Positions 1 to 6,910 of a stretch of 9,985 nucleotides of DNA are shown in pieces (position 1 is the first letter of the stretch; each line of letters opens with the position of its first letter). The position numbers and the translations under genes were made by a program. Location of the stretch: NCBI GenBank assembly GCA_964480565.1, contig CAYZSU010000079.1, forward strand, positions 1-9,985. Reading direction: 5' to 3'. The notes under the pieces were generated by a model. It worked only from the letters and a program-made list of their open reading frames with translations. It did not search any database and was not told the DNA's origin. The DNA comes from CAYZSU01 sp964480565 (GTDB lineage: Bacteria; UBA10199; 2-02-FULL-44-16; JAAZCA01).

Positions 1-47
1 CCATAGCACACACTTGAGTTGCGGACTAGATGCTCTTCGCTAAGCGG

Positions 48-209
48 TTACATTAAAACCATCTCGGCAACTTCGCGAAGCAGTTTCCTTGCTTGTAGAT
101 GATGAAGGGCCTGAAGTTTTATTTTTATACGAGCATCTCGCTCAACTTTGTATGTCTCTTTGAAATCATAATCTTGAATCGCCTCAATAAAGGCTTTAAT
201 TTTTGTCAT
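48..209 (-). pseudogene. IS630-type transposase N-terminal remnant (53 codons)
   Basis: This short reading frame starts MTKIKAFIEAIQDYDFKETY and ends ...HHLQARKLLREVAEMVLM before a TAA stop. The pattern HHLQ-x-(K/R)-x-L-x-x-VA-x-MVL resembles the first helix-turn-helix of two-part IS630-family transposases. In that family the frame normally continues into a second HTH and then a DDE catalytic domain. Here a stop falls just after the first helices, and none of the other frames I followed to position 1 continues it, so I read it as a broken transposase. The start has only a weak ribosome site. Most of the element must lie beyond the left window edge or be lost. The family call is from memory of typical sequences and is moderate only. 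Confidence 0.5.
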
Positions 210-255
210 TCCACAATAATACACCATCTAAAAAAATCGCACTCAAAATGGGTAA

Positions 256-402
256 TTATTTTACGTAATTGGTATTACCACTATCTACTTTTAATAAAAT
301 TCGAGCGTGAGTGATTTTGTAGGCCTGTGTTTTTCCCGCTTTGACAACCTCTTGTAGACCCTTACGTTCTTCCTTTGTTAATTTGACGATGTATTTTTTC
401 AT
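256..402 (-). pseudogene. IS630 family transposase, N-terminal fragment (48 codons)
   Basis: The frame begins MKKYIVKLTKEERKGLQEVV and continues ...KAGKTQAYKITHARILLKVD. The sequence pattern (K-Y-x-V-x-LT-x-EER...KAGK...HARILLK-x-D) is characteristic of the N-terminus of IS630-family transposases, which are normally about 340-370 aa. The frame stops after 48 codons (ending NTNYVK), so the rest of the HTH region and the whole DDE domain are missing. AAGGGGA, about 8 nt before the ATG at 400-402, is a good ribosome site. It forms part of a small CCCC/GGGG dyad at about 411-425. The remnant lies 46 nt upstream (in transcription sense) of another transposase fragment, which points to a decayed insertion hotspot. 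A programmed frameshift element is an alternative, but no downstream catalytic domain is visible. Confidence 0.7.
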
Positions 403-548
403 TTTGGAATCCCCTTTTACAGGGGTATACCACATTATTAATTTTATTACTCGTCAATTCATTGAAATCGGTGTACTACAGATTTATTCTACGTAAAGAA
501 AAAAATAGATATAATGTTGTTGGTTATACAAGAGATGTCATTCCGGCC
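403..548. other. AT-rich spacer between radical SAM gene and IS remnant
   Basis: This 146-nt stretch separates the end of the six-gene operon from the transposase fragment. I see no convincing intrinsic terminator (no strong stem followed by a T-run in the minus-strand direction) and no small gene with a ribosome site. A minus-strand codon run starting near 435 is in frame with the IS fragment but lacks a better start signal. A plus-strand frame from 462 runs through here into the radical SAM gene and is probably chance. Confidence 0.5.
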
Positions 549-1613
549 CTATTTGGGCAACGCAAGGGCATCGATGATTGCATCAAATTGTTTATGAATG
601 CGACGGGATTTAAACGGATGCATTGGCAAAAAAGACTCCACAAAGCATGGCAACCAACATCCCTGGCATTTTTTCAATTTTTCCACATGGGCCTTATATG
701 AATCAGATGCAATAATATCACTAAAATGACTCTTCGCTGCATTGCCAATGGGGTCACGATCGCATAGCAAGATATCGCCATTGGGGCATAAGAAAATCTT
801 TGCTGTTCTAAAAATCGGATTCGTATAGGGGCAAATTTTTGGCGCTCTCTTTTTGGAATAGAGAGGAATGCCTTTTAAAAAAGTCGGATTTTGGGATAAT
901 ATGCCTCGTTTCAGCGTCTCATCGATCACTTTTGCAAGTCCCTCATATTGATAGAGGGTTGGCAGGTCCGGATGATCATCGTCCTGATAAAAGAAGTGAT
1001 TGGCACAGGAAATTCGATAATGCCAACCGTATTTTTCAGAAATATCCGCTATATCACCGACCTGATGCATATTCTGATCGCTAAGTACTGTATTGATAAC
1101 CAAACGTGATGACGATCCCAAACGCTTTTTCTGCTCGGTTACCCAAGCAATGCTTTCCTGCAATCGATTCTCAGAATCAGACACGCCGCGCTGGCGTTTC
1201 GCTATATCGCCAAAACCATCAAATGAACATGCAATTTGAATATTATTTTCAAGTGCAGCAATCATGGCTTTTTCAAATCGCGGCCCTTGCAAATAAAAAT
1301 TGGATACTATGCTCGTGCTATATGGAAAGTTTACGGCACAGTATTCAATAATCTCTGGCAACTCTTCAGCCAATGTAGGCTCTCCACCAGACAATGTCAC
1401 GCTAGGAATATGCATCCCTTCAAATGCCTTCACGTATGTTTTCAGCATATCCAATGTCAATGTATCGCCTGGTTGTTTCTCCACTTCTGCATTGCACATT
1501 GGACAGCGCTGATTACAGCGCATGGTCACATTGACATTTAAATTAAATACAACGGGTTTATGCTGCACAACCCGAGATAGAACATTCTTAACAACAGATG
1601 GTTTTGTCGTCAT
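549..1613 (-). CDS. Radical SAM protein with SPASM-like C-terminal cysteines
   Basis: Predicted 354-aa radical SAM enzyme. These enzymes cleave S-adenosylmethionine on a [4Fe-4S] cluster to start radical chemistry. The signature CNQRCPMC (CxxxCxxC) sits at residues 33-40, followed by the SAM-binding GGEP motif at 76-79 (SVTLSGGEPT). The C-terminal part has further cysteines at about 261, 276, 284, 316, 319 and 323, including CPNGD and CQGCWLPC. This resembles a SPASM/twitch domain that binds auxiliary Fe-S clusters. I chose the ATG at 1611-1613 because it overlaps the stop of the preceding gene as ATGA and has AAAGGA upstream. The frame is open further, to 1673, but that start would lie 60 nt inside the previous gene. 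Last gene of the alr-mlaEFD operon. The substrate is unknown: no RiPP precursor is visible nearby, and the cluster motif does not look like HpnH. Peptide, sugar or lipid-linked modification are all possible. Confidence 0.85.
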   Translation of the reverse strand: MTTKPSVVKNVLSRVVQHKPVVFNLNVNVTMRCNQRCPMCNAEVEKQPGDTLTLDMLKTYVKAFEGMHIPSVTLSGGEPTLAEELPEIIEYCAVNFPYSTSIVSNFYLQGPRFEKAMIAALENNIQIACSFDGFGDIAKRQRGVSDSENRLQESIAWVTEQKKRLGSSSRLVINTVLSDQNMHQVGDIADISEKYGWHYRISCANHFFYQDDDHPDLPTLYQYEGLAKVIDETLKRGILSQNPTFLKGIPLYSKKRAPKICPYTNPIFRTAKIFLCPNGDILLCDRDPIGNAAKSHFSDIIASDSYKAHVEKLKKCQGCWLPCFVESFLPMHPFKSRRIHKQFDAIIDALALPK

Positions 1614-2611
1614 ATAGATTCCTTTGATTGTTGTTTGTTTAATTGAATAAATAGCAGTCCAATAAAAATCCAAATAAAAGTACGTAAGCGCCTGGCAATT
1701 TGAATGGCAATACCGACTACAGGATCAAAGCCCAATACATACAGAATCGCGCCATAAGCGCCTTCCATAATACCGATGGCTCCTGGAAAAAAAGAAAACA
1801 GCGCATTAATCAGAGGACCTAATGCACCTAATAATATCGCAATTTGCAGTGTAAACTCCGCATGAATCGCATGACCAAAAATAAATATCTCTACAATACC
1901 AATCAGGCGACCGATAATATGAAAGCATAGTGCGCCAACAAACCCACGCTTATTCGTAGTATAATAAGAACGAATATTCTTATCGATATCGCTCATATGC
2001 GCTTTCATGCGCTTTGCAAAATCAATCTTAATATTTAAGCGCAGCAATAATTCAAATGGCAATACCAATACACCTTTTTTTTGAAATAACATCAGGAGAA
2101 ACACAAACATTGCCAGCACAAAGAAAAACACAGGCACACCATAGCGCACCTGCTCAGGTAAAAAATCAAGAATAGGAAAACCAATACCAATCCCAAGCAA
2201 TAGTACACATAGTATAGATATACTGTGTAATGTGCGGTCCATTACAACCGTTGCCGTACCTTCTTTAACGCTTATATCCGGACGCAACATATATACACGC
2301 ACAGGATCGCCGAGCACAAAGTTAACCGGATTGATGGTATTAACCGCCTCACCTGCAATCTTTGCTTTAAACATTTTAAAAAAAGATATTGTGCTTGAAA
2401 AAGGAGATACTAAATATTTCCAAGCATTTGTATAACACATATACCACAACAAACTGACAAGCAATGCGGGTATAAACCATACATGAATTTGAAGCATATT
2501 ATCCACAATGGATTGCCAGCCAACCTTGATAATAATAGATGCAAAGATGACTCCCCCTATACCGAGAAGAAGCATCTGGGCAAATGTTTTTGCCCGTTGT
2601 TGTTTTTTCAT
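1610..2611 (-). CDS. Flippase-like integral membrane protein (LPG_synthase_TM / UPF0104 family)
   Basis: Predicted 333-aa polytopic inner-membrane protein. Hydrophobic segments lie at about 11-29, 42-60, 128-148, 158-176, 223-245, 255-277, 278-297 and 308-324. Two family-type motifs are visible: KAKIAGEAVNTINP at about 82-95, and FFPGAIGIMEGAYG at about 274-287. Both are typical of the membrane domain shared with the lysylphosphatidylglycerol synthase flippase part and with UPF0104 proteins (PF03706). No C-terminal aminoacyl-transferase domain is present, so this is the stand-alone membrane form, often guessed to move or handle lipids or lipid-linked precursors. I prefer the ATG at 2609-2611, which has GAAGGA 10 nt upstream, over an in-frame TTG 18 nt earlier that has no ribosome site. 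It lies 29 nt after mlaD, and its stop overlaps the radical SAM start by 4 nt (ATGA), suggesting coupled translation. The transported lipid cannot be read from the sequence. Confidence 0.8.
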   Translation of the reverse strand: MKKQQRAKTFAQMLLLGIGGVIFASIIIKVGWQSIVDNMLQIHVWFIPALLVSLLWYMCYTNAWKYLVSPFSSTISFFKMFKAKIAGEAVNTINPVNFVLGDPVRVYMLRPDISVKEGTATVVMDRTLHSISILCVLLLGIGIGFPILDFLPEQVRYGVPVFFFVLAMFVFLLMLFQKKGVLVLPFELLLRLNIKIDFAKRMKAHMSDIDKNIRSYYTTNKRGFVGALCFHIIGRLIGIVEIFIFGHAIHAEFTLQIAILLGALGPLINALFSFFPGAIGIMEGAYGAILYVLGFDPVVGIAIQIARRLRTFIWIFIGLLFIQLNKQQSKESI

Positions 2612-2640
2612 GAAATAAGTATCCTTCAATAAATATGAAA

Positions 2641-4014
2641 TTACTTCTTAAACATGGATGCGCCACCCAATGTTAACAATCGCTTTACATCCTCATCCAC
2701 AAATCGAAATCCTGCACCAACAAACCAATCGGGATTGGGACCTATATTATCGATTAAGTCATCTGCACCACCAATTACGTAAATATTTGGCGTCACTCGC
2801 CAGTCTGCACTTAGCTTGATATGCGGCCGTTGACCAAATCGCGTGGAAAAATCAAATGCACTAACATGCACTCCCAAAGGCCCTCGATTATAATCAAGTC
2901 CAATACCGCCACTGGACTCAATAATACCGCCACGCACTGTAAAATCATAAAATGATTTGGCTAGCTGTGCTGAAAAACGCATTTGATTGCGATCCGTCGT
3001 CGCTGTGTCCGAACTAACTTCCGTGGTATTATTATTAATTGTTACGCTAGTCACACGTTCAATATGAGAGGGTCTCGGATCTGGATCAGTCGTTAAACCA
3101 ATGAGCAATGCTTTATCAGGTGAGGGTCTAAAGGCCACTGATACATGATGTTTAAAATCTTCAGACTGTGTTAAATATTCCGTATGATATCCAATCTCTG
3201 TTTCCAGCTTATTAAAACCTCCCAATGTTTCATTGAGCGTATCCACTGCACGATTTAATTTGTTCACAGTTTCATCATCGTTAATTAGCCGCCCCACTGT
3301 TCCCTGACCATTATCAATTTTTTGCGTAATGGAAGATAAGTGAGATAAAGAGTCTTCCACGTCCGTTCGACCCTTTGCAATTAACATATTTAAATTATTA
3401 CTTAGCATCGCCATATTTTCAGTAATTTGGTTGATATTATCTTGATTGCGAAGAGACACATCTTTCAATACCTTGGTAAATGTATCCAGGTTATCAACAA
3501 TACGATTAACCGGATAGGATTGATCATTACCAACCATCTCCTTCATAGAGGATGTCATCTGTTTAATATCACCTGCAATGGAATTAAAGCGACTGATTAA
3601 GGCATTCATATCACCTGAACGCTCTGTATATACAATTGATTCCCCCGCTGCTAACTTACTTTCCGACTGTATACCTGGTACAATTTCCACATAAGTTTCG
3701 CCTAAAAATCCGCGTGATTTTAAAATTGCTTGAGAATCCCCAGGCAATACAACATTGCCATTTAATGCAATGCTAACCAATGCATGTTTAGACTGTATTA
3801 GCTCAATCGCCTTTACAATACCCACTTTAACACCTGCTAATTCCACCGGTGCCTTTAACTTCAAACCCGTCGCATTATCAAATGTGGCATTAAGTATATA
3901 TCCGCTATGACCCACCGTTGTTTTATCACTTACACGAAGCGTGCCCCAAACGAGCAAACTGATAACAATTGCGGCAAACAATCCAACTTTAAACTCTATG
4001 GCTCGCTGTTTCAC
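2641..4014 (-). CDS. mlaD: MlaD-like MCE-domain lipid transport protein with long beta-rich C-terminus
   Basis: Predicted 457-aa substrate-binding component of an Mla-type phospholipid transporter, anchored in the inner membrane and facing the periplasm. One N-terminal membrane helix (about 9-27) is followed by a single MCE domain (about 38-114), with FDNATGLKLKAPVELAGVKV and the closing motif GFLGETYVEIVPG. Residues about 135-270 are polar and helix-rich, with heptad-like spacing. Residues about 275-445 form a run of short amphipathic beta strands (such as HVSVAFRPSPDKALLIGL and GLDYNRGPLGVHVSAF) rich in Gly and aromatic residues. E. coli MlaD is only about 180 aa, so this is a long form. 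The GTG start overlaps the mlaF stop (GTGA) and has a strong GGAGG site 7 nt upstream. It works with MlaE and MlaF; no MlaC is encoded in the window. The MCE call is firm; a beta-barrel or other role for the C-terminus is inference. Confidence 0.9.
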   Translation of the reverse strand: MKQRAIEFKVGLFAAIVISLLVWGTLRVSDKTTVGHSGYILNATFDNATGLKLKAPVELAGVKVGIVKAIELIQSKHALVSIALNGNVVLPGDSQAILKSRGFLGETYVEIVPGIQSESKLAAGESIVYTERSGDMNALISRFNSIAGDIKQMTSSMKEMVGNDQSYPVNRIVDNLDTFTKVLKDVSLRNQDNINQITENMAMLSNNLNMLIAKGRTDVEDSLSHLSSITQKIDNGQGTVGRLINDDETVNKLNRAVDTLNETLGGFNKLETEIGYHTEYLTQSEDFKHHVSVAFRPSPDKALLIGLTTDPDPRPSHIERVTSVTINNNTTEVSSDTATTDRNQMRFSAQLAKSFYDFTVRGGIIESSGGIGLDYNRGPLGVHVSAFDFSTRFGQRPHIKLSADWRVTPNIYVIGGADDLIDNIGPNPDWFVGAGFRFVDEDVKRLLTLGGASMFKK

Positions 4015-4757
4015 GTCATTCCTCCACTTATTTCCCTAGCATTAATAAACTGCTGGACAATATCACTCTTGGATTTAAAAAATTCATTTGATGATCCAGA
4101 CTCAATAATTTTACCCTGATAAATCATGGCAATAAAATCCGCTACACGGCAGGCAGAGTCCATGTCATGGCTAATTACAATGGATGTCACATCCAATTCC
4201 TGCTGCATGGATAGTATTAAGTTATCAATAGAACGCGTCATCACAGGATCTAGACCTGTGGTCGGCTCATCATATAGAATAATTTCTGGACGAAGTGCAA
4301 TTGCCCGAGCAAGCCCTACTCGTTTTCTCATTCCACCGGATAACTCCGATGGCAATTTATCGTTAATACCTGACAAACCTACCAAACTTAGATTTTTTTC
4401 AACTTGCTCGGTTAAGTCAGGAATTTTTTTCCCTCGATTATGCTCAACAATAGGAAATGCCACATTTTCAAACACAGTCAATGAATCAAATAATGCGGCA
4501 TTTTGAAATAACATACCAAATTGTTTTCTAAAATGTGTTAAGTCTTGACCGGACAAGGAATGAATATCCACATCATTCACAAATACATGGCCCCTATCTG
4601 GGTTTAGCAATCCAATCATATGTCGCAAAAGCACAGACTTGCCACCACCTGAAGGTCCCAATATATACGAAATTTTACCTTTGGGAAGGTCAAGATCAAT
4701 GCCTTTTAAAATATCATGAACACCAAATGATTTATGTAAATTTGTAATTGTAATCAT
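4011..4757 (-). CDS. mlaF: MlaF-like ABC transporter ATP-binding protein
   Basis: Predicted 248-aa cytoplasmic ATPase that powers the MlaE/MlaD phospholipid transporter. All ABC motifs are present: Walker A GPSGGGKS (34-41), Q-loop Q85 in GMLFQNAALF, signature ELSGGMRKRVGLARA (138-152), Walker B ILYDEP (160-165) followed by TTGLDP, and the H-loop histidine in ISHDMD (H197). The LSGGM(R/A)-type signature and the short, single-domain layout fit the MlaF/Ttg2A branch, which serves permeases of the MlaE type. The ATG overlaps the mlaE stop as ATGA, and its own TGA overlaps the mlaD GTG, so the three Mla genes are translationally coupled. The length is normal for the family and nothing is damaged. 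No STAS-domain MlaB partner is adjacent, which is common outside the Gammaproteobacteria. Confidence 0.95.
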   Translation of the reverse strand: MITITNLHKSFGVHDILKGIDLDLPKGKISYILGPSGGGKSVLLRHMIGLLNPDRGHVFVNDVDIHSLSGQDLTHFRKQFGMLFQNAALFDSLTVFENVAFPIVEHNRGKKIPDLTEQVEKNLSLVGLSGINDKLPSELSGGMRKRVGLARAIALRPEIILYDEPTTGLDPVMTRSIDNLILSMQQELDVTSIVISHDMDSACRVADFIAMIYQGKIIESGSSNEFFKSKSDIVQQFINAREISGGMT

Positions 4758-5557
4758 TTATTCATCACCAATGCAATAATCCATGTGGTTAAAAAATAAT
4801 CGGCTATTAATACAGACACGCATGAGAAAACAACCGCACGTGTAGTTGCACTACCAACCCCCTTGGCACCACCATGAGTATGAAACCCTGCAAAACAGCT
4901 AATCACTGATATTAAAAAACCAAACACACTGGCTTTTAGCAAGCCTCCCCAAATATCACCTACATCCACATAATCATATAAATAATTCATAAGTGGGCCT
5001 GCATCAATGGCTAATAAATTAACACTCACTAAATATGCGCCAATGACAGCCACAAAATCATAAAGAATTGTAAGTAATGGCAACATCATACATGTCGCAA
5101 TTACTCGAGGCACAATAAGATAGTGAATTGGATTAACCGCCATTGTTTCAAGTGCGGCCACCTGCTCACTCACTTTCATAGTGCCGATCTCTGCAGCCAT
5201 TGCAGAACACGCACGTGCAGTCACCATAATAGCGGTAAATACAGGACCTATTTCACGTACAATAGACAGTGCAACAGTTGCTCCCACTAAATTTTCCATA
5301 TTAAACTTCGCATACATGCGGCCAATTTGAAGTGCGAATACCGCACCACTGAAAAATGATGTCAATATGACAATCCATGTAGAGCGCACACCTACAAATT
5401 CAAATTGCTTAAATAGTTGATCGAATCGAAATGGTTTTTGGATGCTCCAGTGAAGAATATTTTTAGTAAATACACACCATTTTCCGAGCATAGACATAAT
5501 TGCAAGGATGGCTTGACCTAAATAATATAATGGGTATGTCCAAAGTGTCCGTATCAC
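4754..5557 (-). CDS. mlaE: MlaE-like ABC transporter permease
   Basis: Predicted 267-aa integral inner-membrane permease of the MlaE/Ttg2B family, forming the membrane channel part of the phospholipid transporter. The most diagnostic block is REIGPVFTAIMVTARACSAM (101-120), followed by AAEIGTMKVSEQVAALETMA, the conserved coupling region that contacts the MlaF ATPase. VNPIHYLIVPRVIA then follows. Hydrophobic segments lie at about 58-77, 88-115, 150-180, 205-225 and 240-263. The start is a GTG at 5555-5557, with GGAGAG 8 nt upstream inside the end of alr and 2 nt after the alr stop. Its stop overlaps the mlaF ATG. The length matches the usual family size of about 260 aa. The coupling to alr by a 2-nt gap suggests co-transcription from upstream of alr. 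Confidence 0.95.
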   Translation of the reverse strand: MIRTLWTYPLYYLGQAILAIMSMLGKWCVFTKNILHWSIQKPFRFDQLFKQFEFVGVRSTWIVILTSFFSGAVFALQIGRMYAKFNMENLVGATVALSIVREIGPVFTAIMVTARACSAMAAEIGTMKVSEQVAALETMAVNPIHYLIVPRVIATCMMLPLLTILYDFVAVIGAYLVSVNLLAIDAGPLMNYLYDYVDVGDIWGGLLKASVFGFLISVISCFAGFHTHGGAKGVGSATTRAVVFSCVSVLIADYFLTTWIIALVMNK

Positions 5558-5559
5558 AA

Positions 5560-6705
5560 TTAAATCTCTCCAACATACTTTCTAGGAATTCGTTTTGAAA
5601 TCTGACAGACAATTTCATATGAAATGGTTGATGCCCATTTCGCTAACATATTGACATCAACTGTTTCTATCCCTTGTGTGCCAATCAATGCAACCTCATC
5701 ATTGATACGAATATCATCAAAATCCGTAATATCTACAATAATCATATCCATAGTCACACGTCCGATAATCGGACATCTTTGACCACGGATTAGAACATAA
5801 GCGTCCGTTGATATATGGCATGGATACCCATCCGCATAACCAATTGGAAGAATCGCAATGCGGCTAGACCGGGATGTAACAAATTCACCGCCATAACTAA
5901 TGCGCGAATTAGCAGGCACATGTTTAATAAAGACTACCTTACTCATTAAACTCAATACAGGCCGCAATTGAAATGAATTAGCTATTTTTGGATTTGCAAT
6001 ACCATATAATGATACGCCAGGACGCGCCCATGTTTTTTCTGCAGCCAATGTTTCAAGAATTTCTTGCTGACCTAAAATCGCATCACTATTTGCCATATGC
6101 CATAGGGGTATTGGCCCCAATGCATCCTCTATAATTTGCTTGGCATTACAAAATACATCATATTGATGCGCAATAATTGCGTCATCTGATGCATCAGAAA
6201 AATGAGTCATACAACCTACAATATCAATATTGTTATCGCCATGAAGATCTTCAAGCAATGCAGGCAATACTTCTGGTCGAATACCTAAGCGGCTCATACC
6301 AGTATCAATTTTAAGATGTGCAGACACTTTGCACTGCATATGTATCGCAGCTGATCGCAATGCAGATATGGCATCAGCAGAATGAATAACAGGCGTTAAA
6401 TGGGCACGAATCATCTGCAGCGAGGCCTCATAGCCTCCTCCCATCAAGCCACCCATGATTAAAATAGGCGTATCAATACCACTATCACGTAATTCTAGCC
6501 CCTCTTCGACTGTTGCTACACCCAATGCAGTAATTCCTGAACTTGAAAGTACTCGAGCAACTTGCACCGCACCATGGCCATAGGCATCCGCTTTTATCAT
6601 CGCAAGCATGCCCATATTTAAAGGCAATTGGTTTAAAATAGTATTATAATTAAAAATCAATGCATTCAAATCAATGAATGCCCATGTTGGTCTAAAATCT
6701 GCCAT
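5560..6705 (-). CDS. alr: Alanine racemase
   Basis: Predicted 381-aa PLP-dependent enzyme that converts L-alanine to D-alanine for peptidoglycan synthesis in the cytoplasm. The N-terminal TIM barrel carries the PLP lysine in the motif AMIKADAYGHG (K38). KIDTGMSRLG (132-141) is the conserved barrel strand. WARPGVSLYG (226-235) and RISYGGEF supply the second catalytic base, Y271. The C-terminal beta domain includes ILPIGYADGYP (285-295), GRVTMDMIIVDIT (315-327) and SYEIVCQISKRIPRKY (362-377). All key residues are present and the length is normal. The ATG is preceded by AAAGG at 8 nt spacing. It appears to be the first gene of the operon: about 200 nt of non-coding DNA with two dyads lie upstream, and mlaE follows after 2 nt. 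The biosynthetic Alr and catabolic DadX paralogues cannot be told apart from this sequence; the envelope-gene context favours the biosynthetic role. Confidence 0.96.
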   Translation of the reverse strand: MADFRPTWAFIDLNALIFNYNTILNQLPLNMGMLAMIKADAYGHGAVQVARVLSSSGITALGVATVEEGLELRDSGIDTPILIMGGLMGGGYEASLQMIRAHLTPVIHSADAISALRSAAIHMQCKVSAHLKIDTGMSRLGIRPEVLPALLEDLHGDNNIDIVGCMTHFSDASDDAIIAHQYDVFCNAKQIIEDALGPIPLWHMANSDAILGQQEILETLAAEKTWARPGVSLYGIANPKIANSFQLRPVLSLMSKVVFIKHVPANSRISYGGEFVTSRSSRIAILPIGYADGYPCHISTDAYVLIRGQRCPIIGRVTMDMIIVDITDFDDIRINDEVALIGTQGIETVDVNMLAKWASTISYEIVCQISKRIPRKYVGEI

Positions 6706-6729
6706 TCAAAAACCTTTATAGGGTTGTCC

Positions 6730-6774
6730 ACAAACACCCATTTTGTAGGCAATCCACTGATTAATGGGCGTTGT
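6730..6774. repeat. Imperfect dyad upstream of alr
   Basis: The 13-nt arm ACAAACACCCATT (6730-6742) and the 12-nt arm AATGGGCGTTGT (6763-6774) are near-perfect reverse complements around a 20-nt loop. The dyad sits 25 nt upstream of the alr start and so would lie in the leader or promoter of the large operon. It could be a regulatory hairpin or operator. The arms contain mismatches and the AT content is high, so chance or repeat decay is possible. Confidence 0.35.
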
Positions 6775-6793
6775 CTCTAATCCCATCTAGACT

Positions 6794-6870
6794 TGTCATC
6801 GTCGGACTTGATCCGATAAACCAGAAATAATATCGCTTCCTAGACCATCGGATCAAGTCCGATGGTGACA
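6794..6870. repeat. REP-like intergenic palindrome (CGGACTTGATCCG core)
   Basis: Two 24-nt arms, 6794-6817 and 6847-6870, are reverse complements with two mismatches, separated by a 29-nt loop. Each arm begins TGTCA at its outer end and carries TCGGACTTGATCCGAT at its inner end. Intergenic palindromes with this CGGACTTGATCCG core and outer TGTCA ends are, from memory, widespread in alphaproteobacterial genomes. It lies 40 nt after the purine nucleoside phosphorylase stop, between two minus-strand operons, where its transcript would form a strong stem. No T-run follows, so it is not a standard intrinsic terminator, though it could stabilise the 3' end of the message. Confidence 0.7.
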
Positions 6871-6910
6871 GTCTTTGCGTGATATTGGTACAAAATACGC
6901 TGATTAATTA

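Noticed and set aside
462..701. Plus-strand gene of 79 codons
   Set aside because: More than half lies antisense to the well-supported radical SAM gene, there is no ribosome site, and the product is not recognised.
549..1613. HpnH hopanoid radical SAM enzyme paired with a hopanoid HpnL-like membrane protein
   Set aside because: The cluster motif context (CNQRCPMC with SPASM-like C-terminal cysteines) differs from what I know of HpnH, and no squalene-hopene cyclase or other hpn gene is present.
1614..1673. Upstream start for the radical SAM gene
   Set aside because: It would lie inside the flippase gene without a ribosome site; the ATGA overlap at 1610-1613 with AAAGGA upstream is a better start.
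2612..2629. TTG start of the flippase-like gene
   Set aside because: No Shine-Dalgarno precedes it, while GAAGGA precedes the ATG at 2609-2611.
6794..6870. Intrinsic terminator for deoC-PNP
   Set aside because: The stem is strong, but the 29-nt loop and the lack of a following T-run do not fit; it matches a dispersed repeat better.
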